From: an uncultured Desulfobacter sp. | GTDB taxonomy: Bacteria; Desulfobacterota; Desulfobacteria; Desulfobacterales; Desulfobacteraceae | Length of the DNA stretch: 64,000 nt | NCBI RefSeq assembly: GCF_963664415.1 | Contig: NZ_OY761440.1 | Location: 1,798,001 to 1,862,000 of the forward strand | Direction of reading: 5' to 3' | Shown: positions 18,899 to 27,941 of the stretch, piece after piece | How the letters are laid out: every line of letters starts with the position of its first letter | Numbering within the stretch: position 1 is the stretch's first letter | The notes under the pieces: model-generated | The model's input: the letters and a program-made list of their open reading frames with translations, nothing else | What the model was told of the DNA's origin: nothing | The model's database searches: none | Program-made: the position numbers and the translations under genes

Positions 18899-20233
18899 AT
18901 GAAAATTCTCATTGTGGATGACGAAAATATATCCAGAAACATTCTGCTTGCAAAAATGGCGGATATGGGTACCTGCGTTGCCGTGGACAATGCCAAAGAG
19001 GCCCTGGCGGAAATTGACAAGGCAAAAACGGAAAACCAACCTTTTGATCTCATCACCCTTGATGTATCCATGCCGGGTATGGGCGGTCAAGAGCTTCTTG
19101 AACACATCCGCAAAAAAGAGGATCAGAACAAAATTCCCAAAAAAAACCGGGCAAAGATTATAATGATAACTGCCCGGATGAACCTGGGCACAATCAATGC
19201 CTGCATTAAACGCGGATGCAACGGCTACCTGACAAAACCGATAAGTAAAGTTCAGTTGGTCCAAAGTTTATCACAATTAGGCTTTGAACCTGCCAGCGAA
19301 GAACAAATCGATAAAGAAAGTATGTCACACAGCGACGGTGTAGCTGAAATAATCAAACGGTTTTATACGGGAAATATCATATTGCCGGTGTTTCCGAACA
19401 TTGTTAAGGAGGTTGAAGAGCTGCTGGCCAGCAAAGACCCCTCTGTTGATGATCTGGCAAAAATAGTGGAAAAGGATCTGGTGATCTCAAGCAAGCTTAT
19501 TACCATTGCCAACTCCTCACTTTACAAAGGCCTGGACGATGTAAACAGCCTGAATGGTGCGCTGGTGCGGCTTGGCCTTAAACACACCCTGGGCGTATGT
19601 TCGGCGCTTGCAACAAAAAACCTTTTTAATTCTGACGATGAAGCACTTAAAGCCGAAATGGACAGACTCTGGATTCACTCCTTTGCCGTGGCCTCCCTGG
19701 CAAGACGCCTGGCCGAAGAAATAGGGCTGGATAACCTGGAAACCATTTTCCTGATGGGCCTGGTCCATGATATCGGAAAAATGCTTTTGATGAAGGTCTT
19801 TGTGGACATGTATCCGGATGTCCCTATCAATGATGAGGATCTGCAGCGTGCCATTCACGAAATCCACACCACCTTTGGCGGGGTTCTGCTGAGAAAAATG
19901 CACTTTTCCAAACAGATTATAAAAATTGCCGAATTTCACCACTGGGAGCAGTTTGGAGAGAATACGGACAAAGAACTGCTTTTGCTCAGCCTTGCTAATT
20001 CCCTGGCCAGGGAACTGGGGTTTCTCTTTTTTTCAGAAAAGAAAACCCCTGAGTTGGAAGAAGGCGATCTTACCCTGGAAACCAACGATGAATTTGAACT
20101 AGACCATGATCAACTCATAAAGGACCTCTCCGGCCTGTCTGCACTAACAATTCTGGAACTGGATCCTGAAAAAGTTTTCTCAATCATTGAAAAAATCCAT
20201 CCAATGATCAAGGAAACCTCCCGTGCATTCTGA
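18899..20233 (+). CDS. Response regulator with receiver and HDOD domains
   Basis: The N-terminal receiver (MKILIVDDENISRN; phospho-Asp in LITLDVSMPGMGG; Lys in YLTKPI) is joined by a short linker to an HDOD domain from about residue 155 (LPVFPNIVKEVEELLASKD, LVISSKLITIANSSLY, GLVHDIGKML). The receiver and HDOD parts correspond to the two separate proteins encoded at 1361 and 1820, so the same signalling logic appears here as a fusion. It is probably co-transcribed with the upstream receiver/PPDK_N protein. A bidirectional hairpin at 20242 ends the unit. Confidence 0.88.
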   Translation: MKILIVDDENISRNILLAKMADMGTCVAVDNAKEALAEIDKAKTENQPFDLITLDVSMPGMGGQELLEHIRKKEDQNKIPKKNRAKIIMITARMNLGTINACIKRGCNGYLTKPISKVQLVQSLSQLGFEPASEEQIDKESMSHSDGVAEIIKRFYTGNIILPVFPNIVKEVEELLASKDPSVDDLAKIVEKDLVISSKLITIANSSLYKGLDDVNSLNGALVRLGLKHTLGVCSALATKNLFNSDDEALKAEMDRLWIHSFAVASLARRLAEEIGLDNLETIFLMGLVHDIGKMLLMKVFVDMYPDVPINDEDLQRAIHEIHTTFGGVLLRKMHFSKQIIKIAEFHHWEQFGENTDKELLLLSLANSLARELGFLFFSEKKTPELEEGDLTLETNDEFELDHDQLIKDLSGLSALTILELDPEKVFSIIEKIHPMIKETSRAF

Positions 20234-20241
20234 TAAAAAAA

Positions 20242-20274
20242 GCCCAGCCACCAAAATCATTTCGGTAGCTGGGC
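20242..20274. terminator. Bidirectional terminator between receiver-HDOD gene and isocitrate dehydrogenase
   Basis: Arms GCCCAGC and GCTGGGC pair across a 19-base interior that itself partly pairs (ACC/GGT). An A-run precedes the stem, so on the minus strand the hairpin is followed by T residues. It lies between two convergent genes. Confidence 0.75.
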
Positions 20275-20313
20275 CTAAGAACGTCAGTTGATTGACTTAA
20301 GTGTTATATAAAC

Positions 20314-22530
20314 TTAGGCGTTATCAACGATTTGGTTCAGTGTTGCGGAAGGTCTCATTGCAGCAGTAGTCTTGTCAAAATCGATGAAGTAGTAACCGCC
20401 GATATCAACAGGGCTTCCCTGTGCGGCCAGAAGCTCGTCAGCAATTTTCTGCTCGTTCTCTTTCATGGCGGCAGCAACTTTTGCAAATCTTTCTTTCAAG
20501 GCTGCATCGTCATCCTGTGCGGCAAGGGCTTCTGCCCAGTACATTGCCAGGTAGAAATGGCTGCCTCTGTTGTCAATTTCATTGACTTTACGAGAGGGAG
20601 ATTTTCTTTCTTCCAGGAACTTGGTGTTGGCTTCGCCAAGGGCTTTGGCATAGACTTTAGCAGTCGCATTGCCTTTATTTCCAATGTATTCCAAAGATTC
20701 GGCAAATGCCAGGAATTCACCTAAGGAATCCCATCTTAAATGACCTTCTTCCAGGAACTGCTGGATGTGTTTCGGAGCAGATCCGCCGGCGCCGGTCTCA
20801 AAAAGTCCGCCACCTGCCATCAGAGGAACGATGGAAAGCATTTTAGCACTGGTGCCAAGTTCGAGAATAGGGAACAAGTCAGTCAGGTAATCTCTTAATA
20901 CGTTACCGGTAGCGCCAATGGTGTCTACGCCTTGTCTTACACGGCCGCAAGAATAGGTGCACGCTTCAGGCGGTGCCATAATCTGAATATCCAAACCGGA
21001 TGTGTCATTATCCGGCAGGTATTTTTCAACTTTTTTAATCAGCTCAGCATCATGGGCTCTATTGTTATCCAGCCAGAAAATAACCGGGAAACCAGTTAGT
21101 CTGCCACGATTAACAGCCAGTTTGACCCAGTCCTGAATCGGGGCATCTTTTACCTGGCACATTCTGAAAACATCGCCTTCTTCGACAGGGCGTTCAAGCA
21201 GAACGTTGCCGGCAGTGTCGACAACTTTAACGGTTCCAGCAGCGGGAATCTCGAATGTTTTGTCATGTGATCCGTATTCTTCAGCTTTTTTAGCCATCAG
21301 ACCAACATTCTGTACGGTACCCATTGTGGGGGGATGAAACGCACCGTTTTTCTTGCAGTCTTCAATGGTGGCCTGGAAAACACCGGCATAGGCTCTGTCG
21401 GGAATCATGGCTAAGGAATCGTAAGCCTTTCCATCCGCTCCCCACATTTTTCCGGAGTTACGGATCATTGCAGGCATGGAAGCGTCGATGATCACGTCAC
21501 TTGAAACATGCAGGTTGGTGATGCCTTTATCGGAATTAACCATTGCCAGCGGCGGTCTTTTAGCGTAGCAGGCCTGGATATCGGCTTCAATTTCAGCTTT
21601 CTTGTCGGCAGGTAAAGTCTCAATTCTGGCGTAAAGATCGCCAAGACCCATGTTGGGATTAACACCGATTTCTTTGAAAACGCCTGCATGTTTATCAAAA
21701 ACTTCCTGGAAATAAACATAAACAATATGACCAAAGAAAATCGGATCAGAAACTTTCATCATGGTTGCTTTAAGATGGGCAGACAGCAGAACGCCTCTAT
21801 CTTTAGCTTCTTGAATCGCTTTAGCAACATACGCACGCAGCGCTTTTTTGCTCATTACGCATGCATCAATAACTTCAGCAGCTTCCAGTGCAAGATTTTC
21901 TTTGAGAACGGTTTTTGATCCGTCTGCACCAACTAGTTCGATATTAACGTCACATGCTTTTTCAAGAGTAGTTGCAATCTCAGTTCCGTAATAGTCACCT
22001 TCGGTCATGGAAGCAACGTCGGTTTTGGAGTCAGCAGACCATTCACCCATGCTGTGGGGATTTTTCTTGGCAAATTCTTTAACCGCAACAGCTGCTCTAC
22101 GATCGGAGTTTCCTTCCCTTAAGACAGGGTTAACCGCAGAGCCCAGGTTCTTGGAATATTGGGCTTTGATGGCTGCTTCTTCGTCATTCTTAGGTTCATC
22201 AGGATAATCGGGAACGTCATATCCAGCGGCCTGTAATTCTTTGATAGCGGCTTTTAATTGGGGAACAGAAGCACTGATATTAGGAAGTTTGATGATATTT
22301 CCGTCTGGGGCTAAAGCAAGCTCACCCAAGAATGCTAGATCATCGGACACTTTCTGATCGTCTTTCAAGCGGTCAGACCAGTTCGCTGCGATTCTGCCGG
22401 CCAAAGAGATATCTCTAAGTTCGACTTCAATCCCGGATCCTTTAAGGTAAGAGTTAACAATGGGAAGCAAAGAATGAGTTGCCAGTAAAGGTGCTTCATC
22501 GGTTCTTGTCCATCTAATTGTTTCAGTCAT
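20314..22530 (-). CDS. icd: Monomeric NADP-dependent isocitrate dehydrogenase
   Basis: Oxidative decarboxylation of isocitrate to 2-oxoglutarate in the TCA cycle. The 738-residue length and motifs such as IQDWVKLAVNRGRLTGFPVIFWLDNNRAHDAE and GTSAKMLSIVPLMAGGG identify the monomeric type II enzyme rather than the dimeric family. The start is placed at 22530 (MTETIRWTRTDEAP) because AGAGGAATAAAC precedes it; the frame opens 42 bases earlier without such a site. Such enzymes occur in Desulfobacter-type oxidisers that run a complete TCA cycle. The gene ends in the hairpin at 20242. Confidence 0.96.
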   Translation of the reverse strand: MTETIRWTRTDEAPLLATHSLLPIVNSYLKGSGIEVELRDISLAGRIAANWSDRLKDDQKVSDDLAFLGELALAPDGNIIKLPNISASVPQLKAAIKELQAAGYDVPDYPDEPKNDEEAAIKAQYSKNLGSAVNPVLREGNSDRRAAVAVKEFAKKNPHSMGEWSADSKTDVASMTEGDYYGTEIATTLEKACDVNIELVGADGSKTVLKENLALEAAEVIDACVMSKKALRAYVAKAIQEAKDRGVLLSAHLKATMMKVSDPIFFGHIVYVYFQEVFDKHAGVFKEIGVNPNMGLGDLYARIETLPADKKAEIEADIQACYAKRPPLAMVNSDKGITNLHVSSDVIIDASMPAMIRNSGKMWGADGKAYDSLAMIPDRAYAGVFQATIEDCKKNGAFHPPTMGTVQNVGLMAKKAEEYGSHDKTFEIPAAGTVKVVDTAGNVLLERPVEEGDVFRMCQVKDAPIQDWVKLAVNRGRLTGFPVIFWLDNNRAHDAELIKKVEKYLPDNDTSGLDIQIMAPPEACTYSCGRVRQGVDTIGATGNVLRDYLTDLFPILELGTSAKMLSIVPLMAGGGLFETGAGGSAPKHIQQFLEEGHLRWDSLGEFLAFAESLEYIGNKGNATAKVYAKALGEANTKFLEERKSPSRKVNEIDNRGSHFYLAMYWAEALAAQDDDAALKERFAKVAAAMKENEQKIADELLAAQGSPVDIGGYYFIDFDKTTAAMRPSATLNQIVDNA

Positions 22531-22800
22531 GTTTATTCCTCTGTTGAAGTTTAGGTTTAAAACATCTAACACTATTATGTTAAGATAAAAGCCCGATCAA
22601 ATAATTCCTTATTGAACGTCAGGCCTTCCATCTTGCAAACACATACGGCGAATTTACCGGCCATGAGCAGTTCACCCATAACATACAAACAATACTAAGG
22701 TTTCAACGGTCTGACTCAATTTGTTCTTGTGCACAAAGAACAAACCAAATCTGTAATAGCATTCAACAAGGTGCAAATCAAGACTGTTATATAAATTAGT

Positions 22801-22830
22801 GTTAAATTTTGTATACAACTAAAATTTAAC
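22801..22830. promoter_or_regulatory. Inverted repeat in the icd / hydroxyacid dehydrogenase divergent gap
   Basis: GTTAAATTTT and AAAATTTAAC form perfect 10-bp arms around a 10-base centre (GTATACAACT). It lies about 270 bases upstream of icd and 168 bases upstream of the dehydrogenase. The symmetry and spacing suit a dimeric regulator better than a terminator, because no T-run follows. The remaining gap from 22531 to 22997 is AT-rich with no gene seen. Confidence 0.45.
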
Positions 22831-22997
22831 GTGTTAAGGGACAATAATAGTCCTATCAGTGCTGATTGAAACCCGGTATTTAACGTATTTTCCGGGTGGA
22901 TAGCAGTGACAGTTCAATATTGTTAATTTAATATTTTTTTTATGATGCCCATCTCCTGCTTGCTTGGACATAATAAAGAAGGAAGGAAGGTAAAAAA

Positions 22998-23957
22998 ATG
23001 AAAATAGTTGTTCTTGATGGATTTACCCTGAACCCTGGGGATCTCAGCTGGGATAAATTTTCACAAATCGGTGATCTGGAAGTTTACGACAGAACAAGCC
23101 CCGAAGAGATACGGAAGCGGACGGTTGACGCCAATATTGTACTGACAAATAAAACCCTGCTGACGGCTGAAGACATTGCAGCAATGAACAAGGTGGAGTA
23201 TATCGGAGTTTTAGCAACAGGGGTGAATGTCGTCGATCTTGAACATACCAAAAAGAAAGGGATTACGGTGACCAACGTTCCCGGTTATTCCGGTTCTTCG
23301 TCAGCGCAAATGGTCTTTGCCCTGATTCTGGAACTGACAAACAGGGTGGGCCACCACAGTCAGACGGTAACAGATGGAAAATGGTCAGAGTCAAAGGATT
23401 TCTGTTATTGGGATTATCCTTTGGTGGAATTGGAAGGCATTACATTAGGCATTGTCGGTTATGGCGGTATCGGCAAGGCTGTGGCACGCATCGCATTGGC
23501 CTTTGGTATGAATATTTTAATCTACAACCGCTCTGTTCCGCCTGATCTTCCCGCCGGCATCACGTACTCGGATCTGGACAACCTGATCAAATCCAGTGAT
23601 ATCATATCCCTGCATTGTCCGTTGACTCCCCAGACAAAAGGAATGATCAATAAGGAGACCCTGGCGCAAATGAAAAAAACGGCATACTTAGTCAATACAT
23701 CCCGGGGGCCGTTGATCGTGGAAAACGATTTGGCAGAAGCTTTAAATAAAGGACGTATTGCCGGGGCTGCCATGGATGTCCTCGCTAAAGAACCCCCTGA
23801 TAAATCCTGCCCTTTGCTGACGGCTGACAATTGTTACATTACACCCCATTTTGCCTGGGCAACCCTTGCATCAAGAAAAAGACTGATGTCCATGGCTGTT
23901 GAAAACCTAAAAAACTATCTGGCAGGAAATCCTCAAAACGTAGTGCCTAAAAAATAA
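22998..23957 (+). CDS. D-2-hydroxyacid dehydrogenase (glycerate/hydroxypyruvate reductase-like)
   Basis: The 319-residue enzyme has the split catalytic domain and Rossmann fold of the family. The NAD site is GIVGYGGIGKAVA, the substrate Arg is in VNTSRGPLI, the Glu in DVLAKEPP, and the catalytic His in ITPHFAWAT. It should reduce a 2-keto acid such as hydroxypyruvate or glyoxylate with NADH or NADPH. The exact substrate is not fixed by sequence. An unusual purine-rich leader with repeated GGAA (GAAGGAAGGAAGG) precedes the ATG and gives a strong ribosome site. Confidence 0.9.
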   Translation: MKIVVLDGFTLNPGDLSWDKFSQIGDLEVYDRTSPEEIRKRTVDANIVLTNKTLLTAEDIAAMNKVEYIGVLATGVNVVDLEHTKKKGITVTNVPGYSGSSSAQMVFALILELTNRVGHHSQTVTDGKWSESKDFCYWDYPLVELEGITLGIVGYGGIGKAVARIALAFGMNILIYNRSVPPDLPAGITYSDLDNLIKSSDIISLHCPLTPQTKGMINKETLAQMKKTAYLVNTSRGPLIVENDLAEALNKGRIAGAAMDVLAKEPPDKSCPLLTADNCYITPHFAWATLASRKRLMSMAVENLKNYLAGNPQNVVPKK

Positions 23958-23988
23958 AGATGTAAATTTTAAAGCCGGAACAATCTCA

Positions 23989-24033
23989 TTCGTTCAGATA
24001 CTAATTCATAAATTTCGTTCAGACACGAATTCA
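23989..24033. repeat. Pair of 20-bp direct repeats downstream of the dehydrogenase
   Basis: TTCGTTCAGATACTAATTCA at 23989 and TTCGTTCAGACACGAATTCA at 24014 are 18/20 identical and phased by 25 bases. They sit directly before the hairpin at 24035 and upstream of the SPFH gene, so they could be part of its control region. Confidence 0.45.
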
Positions 24034-24034
24034 C

Positions 24035-24075
24035 CATAAAGAGCATGAAGGATTAACTTCTTCATGCTCTTTATG
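24035..24075 (+). terminator. Strong hairpin between the dehydrogenase and SPFH genes
   Basis: Perfect 16-bp arms (CATAAAGAGCATGAAG and its complement) surround a 9-base loop. It ends 37 bases before the SPFH start codon. It may terminate the upstream transcript or act in the SPFH leader. No clean T-run follows, so the terminator call is moderate. Confidence 0.55.
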
Positions 24076-24112
24076 TACTTCATGGTAAAAAATCAAACAA
24101 GGAGATCAGAAC

Positions 24113-25117
24113 ATGAACACTGATGCGCAATTTAACGCACTGAGTACCACCCGAAAACGAAAATCTAAATTCGTTTCCATGATTATCGGCGGTATCATAG
24201 TCATTCTTATTTTATTTTTTATTGTTTCCCGTTTTTTAACAACCATACCCGCAGGTCACGTGGGTGTAGGTACCTTATTCGGTAAAGTTCAGCCCGATAT
24301 TTATACCGAAGGTATTCATGTGATCAATCCCTTGATAGAAATCACGCTTTTCGATGCCAGGCAAAAAACCCATAAAGAAGATATGGGGGTTCCTTCAAGC
24401 GATCAGCTCATCACCAGATTTGACCTGTCTATTCAGTACCGGCTGATTAAAGAGCAGGCCCCTGTAATGCTCAAAGAGACCGGCACGCCCAGGGAAGTTA
24501 TTGATGTACATATGATGCCCCTGTTGCGAAGCCTGATGCGCGAAATCGGCAAAAGCGTGCCCCGGGCGGAAAATTTTTATGAACAGGCGGTTCAACAGCG
24601 TATCCAGGAGGAACTGCTTGCCGGGCTTTCTATTTTGGCCCAAAAAGGAATTAAAATTGAAAAACTGCTCATCAGAGATGTAACTTTACCCTCCATCATT
24701 ACCAATGCAGTTATGAGAAAAAAGGAAGCTGCCCAGGCTGCTGAAAAAGCCAAGGAAGAGCTGAAAAAATTCAGGGTGGAGCAGGAACGAAAAGAAGCCC
24801 AGGCCGAAGCGGAAAAAAAAGCGGAATTGATACAGGCCAACAAGAAAAAAGAGGTAATGCTCATCAATGCAAATGCCCAGCTTGAGGCTGCCAGGATCGA
24901 AGCCCAGGCCATTCTTGTACGCGCCGAGGCCGAGGCTGCGGCCAAACGCAAGATTATTGATGCCATCTCCCTGGAAGGATATCTCAAACTTGAAAGCATG
25001 GCTGTACTCAAAGATCTTCAAAACGGAAATCACCTGATCATACTGGATCCCAATACAACGTCTCCTTTACCGTTTTTAAATCTTGATAAAATTCAAAACA
25101 GACCGATGAAACCCTAA
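24113..25117 (+). CDS. SPFH/prohibitin-family membrane protein
   Basis: The 334-residue protein has a single N-terminal membrane helix (FVSMIIGGIIVILILFFIVS). The SPFH domain begins IPAGHVGVGTLFGKVQPDIYTEGIHVINP. A long Ala/Glu/Lys-rich coiled coil follows (about residues 205-290; EKAKEELKKF, AEAEKKAELIQ), then a short tail. Prohibitin-like proteins form membrane-bound ring scaffolds linked to membrane quality control or functional microdomains. It appears to be a single-gene unit, bounded by hairpins at 24035 and 25170. Confidence 0.88.
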   Translation: MNTDAQFNALSTTRKRKSKFVSMIIGGIIVILILFFIVSRFLTTIPAGHVGVGTLFGKVQPDIYTEGIHVINPLIEITLFDARQKTHKEDMGVPSSDQLITRFDLSIQYRLIKEQAPVMLKETGTPREVIDVHMMPLLRSLMREIGKSVPRAENFYEQAVQQRIQEELLAGLSILAQKGIKIEKLLIRDVTLPSIITNAVMRKKEAAQAAEKAKEELKKFRVEQERKEAQAEAEKKAELIQANKKKEVMLINANAQLEAARIEAQAILVRAEAEAAAKRKIIDAISLEGYLKLESMAVLKDLQNGNHLIILDPNTTSPLPFLNLDKIQNRPMKP

Positions 25118-25169
25118 AGGGGACGATAATTTCTTTATATTGTTTTCCTTTTCACGTGTATTCTTTATA

Positions 25170-25209
25170 GCGACCCGTCAGGCATATTGAAAGATGCCTG
25201 ACGGGTCGC
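25170..25209 (+). terminator. Terminator after the SPFH gene
   Basis: Perfect 16-bp arms GCGACCCGTCAGGCAT and ATGCCTGACGGGTCGC enclose an 8-base loop and are followed by CATTTTGATT. It lies 53 bases past the stop codon. Confidence 0.8.
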
Positions 25210-25269
25210 ATTTTGATTGCGAATAACAATTATAGATCGACCTGGTCTATAAACTTATCAACACACTTT

Positions 25270-25690
25270 CTGAAATGTTTAAAAACGTATTCATAAAAAT
25301 CCAATAAGCACAATCTAATGTTAAAAACCAATACATAATGTGTTTAAAACATGTTCAAAACAGATAAAAAACTCATAAAAATAATAACTTCAAAATTGTT
25401 CAAAAAAAACAATCAATAGTTGAAAAGAGGTTTAAAAAACGTTGAAAAATTAAAACGGTGTTGGCATTTATTCCTAAAGAAGAGTTATGGTTGAGGTTGG
25501 GTTTAAATATTCAAATATGATATAAATAAAATGTAAATAAATTCAACACTATGTTCAAAATCTGATTAATTCAGTGTTTAAAATAAGTTCAAAACAAATA
25601 AATATAATTAAAAAACAATGGTTTTAAAACTGTTCAAAAACGATTTCCGGCTGTTAAAAATCGGGTTTAAAAAATGTTTAAAACTCAAAA
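25270..25690. repeat. AT-rich leader packed with degenerate GTTNAAAA motifs
   Basis: Between the SPFH terminator and the acyl-CoA synthetase there are about 17 occurrences of GTTTAAAA, GTTCAAAA, GTTGAAAA or GTTAAAAA in about 420 bases. Nearly all are in the same orientation and irregularly spaced. No open frame of note crosses it. It could be an extended binding region for a DNA-bending or silencing protein, or the decayed product of a simple repeat. The function is unknown. Confidence 0.5.
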
Positions 25691-25713
25691 AAGATATAGA
25701 ACGGAGTTAAACC

Positions 25714-27924
25714 ATGACCCAACTGAAAAAAATTGCAGCAACCATTAAAGATGCCATAAAAAACGGAATTCAAAATTTCAACGAAGACCAGGCAAAAATA
25801 ATTTTTAAACAACTGGGTCTGCCCGTGGTCCAGGAAATAAGACTGGAATCCATCAAAGATGTTAATAGCACTGCCCAGACTGTGACCTACCCTGTTGTAC
25901 TCAAGGGTATAGCTAAACAGGTGCTGCATAAAACCGAAGCCGGCATGGTGGAAGTGGGCATCACCAATGAAAGGCATCTGAAGGAATCGGCCAAAAAAAT
26001 TAAATCTCTTGCGGGTAAAGATTTCCAAGCTTTTCTTATCCAGCCCCAAATCCAGGGTAAAAGGGAGTTTACTGCAGGTATGTTCAAAGATCCCCAGTTT
26101 GGTCCGGTGATTATGTTCGGGGTGGGCGGTGTACTCACCGAAGCGTTAAAGGACATGGTTTTACGGCTTGCCCCACTGTCTAACGCGGATCTTGAGGACA
26201 TGCTGGATAAGTTGAAAGCCAAGGCCCTTCTGGGATCATTCAGGGGAGAGGAGGCTGTAAACCGTAAGGCACTAAAATCCGTACTCCAGGGTCTGTCTGA
26301 TCTGGCAATGGCCTGTCCGGGCATCTGCGAAATTGATATCAACCCTTTGATTATCAGTCCGGATGGATCACCCGTGGCCGTTGACGGGTTGATAATTCTT
26401 GAAAAACCTGAACACTGTGACACTCAACAGCATCCAAAAATTGATTTCAAAAATTTATACACCACCTTTTATCCAAAATCCATTGCCTTTATCGGCGCTT
26501 CTGCAGTCACGGGAAAATGGGGGCATCTGCTGCTCACAAACGCCTATGCCGGGGAGTTCAAAGGTAAAATTTTTTTAATCAATCCCAAGGGCGGCACGAT
26601 TATGGGCCGGGATGTCTACAAGACCATTGATGACATAGAAGGTGATGTGGACCTGGCCATGGTAACCGTGCCTGCAAGCCGGGTAATGGGCCTGATCCCT
26701 GCCCTGGAAAAAAAGCATGTCAAAGGCATGGTGCTGATCACCAGCGGTTTCAGGGAATTGGGGGAGCAGGGCAGACAGCTTGAGGATGAAATCATAGCCG
26801 CAGCCCAAAAAGCCGGGATACTGGTCATCGGCCCAAACACCATGGGCATGTGCAATCCCCATGCATCACTTTACGCTTCCGGGGCCAATGCCCTTCCTTT
26901 TCCCGGCTCAACCGCCATTATATCCCAATCGGGGAATATCGGCACCCAGCTTCTTGCCTTTGCCGAGCAGCAGGGTATCGGCATCCGGTTATTTGTAGGG
27001 TCAGGCAACGAAGCCATGATCACCACTGAAAATTATATGCAGGCCCTCGAACTTGATGATTTGACCCGCACCGTAGTCTTGTATATCGAAAGCGTGCAAA
27101 ACGGGCGTCGTTTTTTTGAATCCGCCTGCCGCTTGTCAACGACCAAACCCGTGGTGCTCCTCAAGGGCGGAAGAACCCAAGATGGAAAGAGGGCTGCCGC
27201 CGGTCATACCGGAGCCATGGCATCGGATTCAGGCGTATTTAATGCGGCCTGCACCCAAGCCGGGATCATCCAGGTGGAGCAGCCCATGGAGCTTTTAGAT
27301 ATGTCCACCGTATTTTCTTCTCTGCCCATGCCAGAAGGGGAACGAGTGGCCCTGATGACCCTGGGCGGCGGATGGGGTGTTGTGACTACGGACCTTTGTG
27401 CGGAATACGGGCTTGATGTACCCCAACTGTCCAAAAAAGTCATTGAGCGGCTTAATACTCATCTGCCGGACTTCTGGAGCCATGGAAATCCTGTGGATAT
27501 CGTGGGTGAAACAGATCCGGAAATACCCAAACTCTGCCTGGAGGAACTTTTAAAATGGGATGGGTGTGATGCGGTCATCCACCTGGGCATCCACGGCAGA
27601 CGTATACTCATTTATGCCATGGCAAAAGGTGTGTTGAAAACAGATCCCGATATGACCAAAGAAAAGACAGAAATTTTCATGGCAGACCTTATTAAGGCAG
27701 AAGCGGATTACATCCGATATACCGTTGAAATGATACAAAAATACAACAAGCCTGTCATCGGTGTCAGTCTTTTAATCGATGAATTGAGCCGCGCCCTTTA
27801 CCCTTATGACGATCTGGACTATAAGGGGGTATTTTTTCCCTCACCGGAACGAGCGGTCAAGGCGCTGGCCGGAATGGTCCGGTACAGAAAATGGCTTGAT
27901 TCGGCAGGGAACTATAAAAAATAG
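25714..27924 (+). CDS. ADP-forming acetyl/acyl-CoA synthetase (fused subunits)
   Basis: The 736-residue protein begins with an ATP-grasp domain (about residues 1-230; YPVVLKGIAKQVLHKTEAG, EIDINPLII). It continues with a CoA-binding Rossmann domain (KSIAFIGASAVTGKWGH) and a succinyl-CoA-ligase-like part with the probable phospho-His in AAAGHTGAMASDS. The enzyme converts acyl-CoA, ADP and phosphate to acid, CoA and ATP, or the reverse. The beta-like domain comes first here, opposite to the common alpha-beta order. GGAG stands 10 bases before the ATG. panB follows after 17 bases, so the two are probably co-transcribed. Confidence 0.88.
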   Translation: MTQLKKIAATIKDAIKNGIQNFNEDQAKIIFKQLGLPVVQEIRLESIKDVNSTAQTVTYPVVLKGIAKQVLHKTEAGMVEVGITNERHLKESAKKIKSLAGKDFQAFLIQPQIQGKREFTAGMFKDPQFGPVIMFGVGGVLTEALKDMVLRLAPLSNADLEDMLDKLKAKALLGSFRGEEAVNRKALKSVLQGLSDLAMACPGICEIDINPLIISPDGSPVAVDGLIILEKPEHCDTQQHPKIDFKNLYTTFYPKSIAFIGASAVTGKWGHLLLTNAYAGEFKGKIFLINPKGGTIMGRDVYKTIDDIEGDVDLAMVTVPASRVMGLIPALEKKHVKGMVLITSGFRELGEQGRQLEDEIIAAAQKAGILVIGPNTMGMCNPHASLYASGANALPFPGSTAIISQSGNIGTQLLAFAEQQGIGIRLFVGSGNEAMITTENYMQALELDDLTRTVVLYIESVQNGRRFFESACRLSTTKPVVLLKGGRTQDGKRAAAGHTGAMASDSGVFNAACTQAGIIQVEQPMELLDMSTVFSSLPMPEGERVALMTLGGGWGVVTTDLCAEYGLDVPQLSKKVIERLNTHLPDFWSHGNPVDIVGETDPEIPKLCLEELLKWDGCDAVIHLGIHGRRILIYAMAKGVLKTDPDMTKEKTEIFMADLIKAEADYIRYTVEMIQKYNKPVIGVSLLIDELSRALYPYDDLDYKGVFFPSPERAVKALAGMVRYRKWLDSAGNYKK

Positions 27925-27941
27925 ATAATCAGGAGAGACTT

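Noticed and set aside
25270..25690. AT-rich repeat tract as a replication origin
   Set aside because: No DnaA-box cluster (TTATNCACA) or origin-linked genes such as dnaA, dnaN or repA are nearby.
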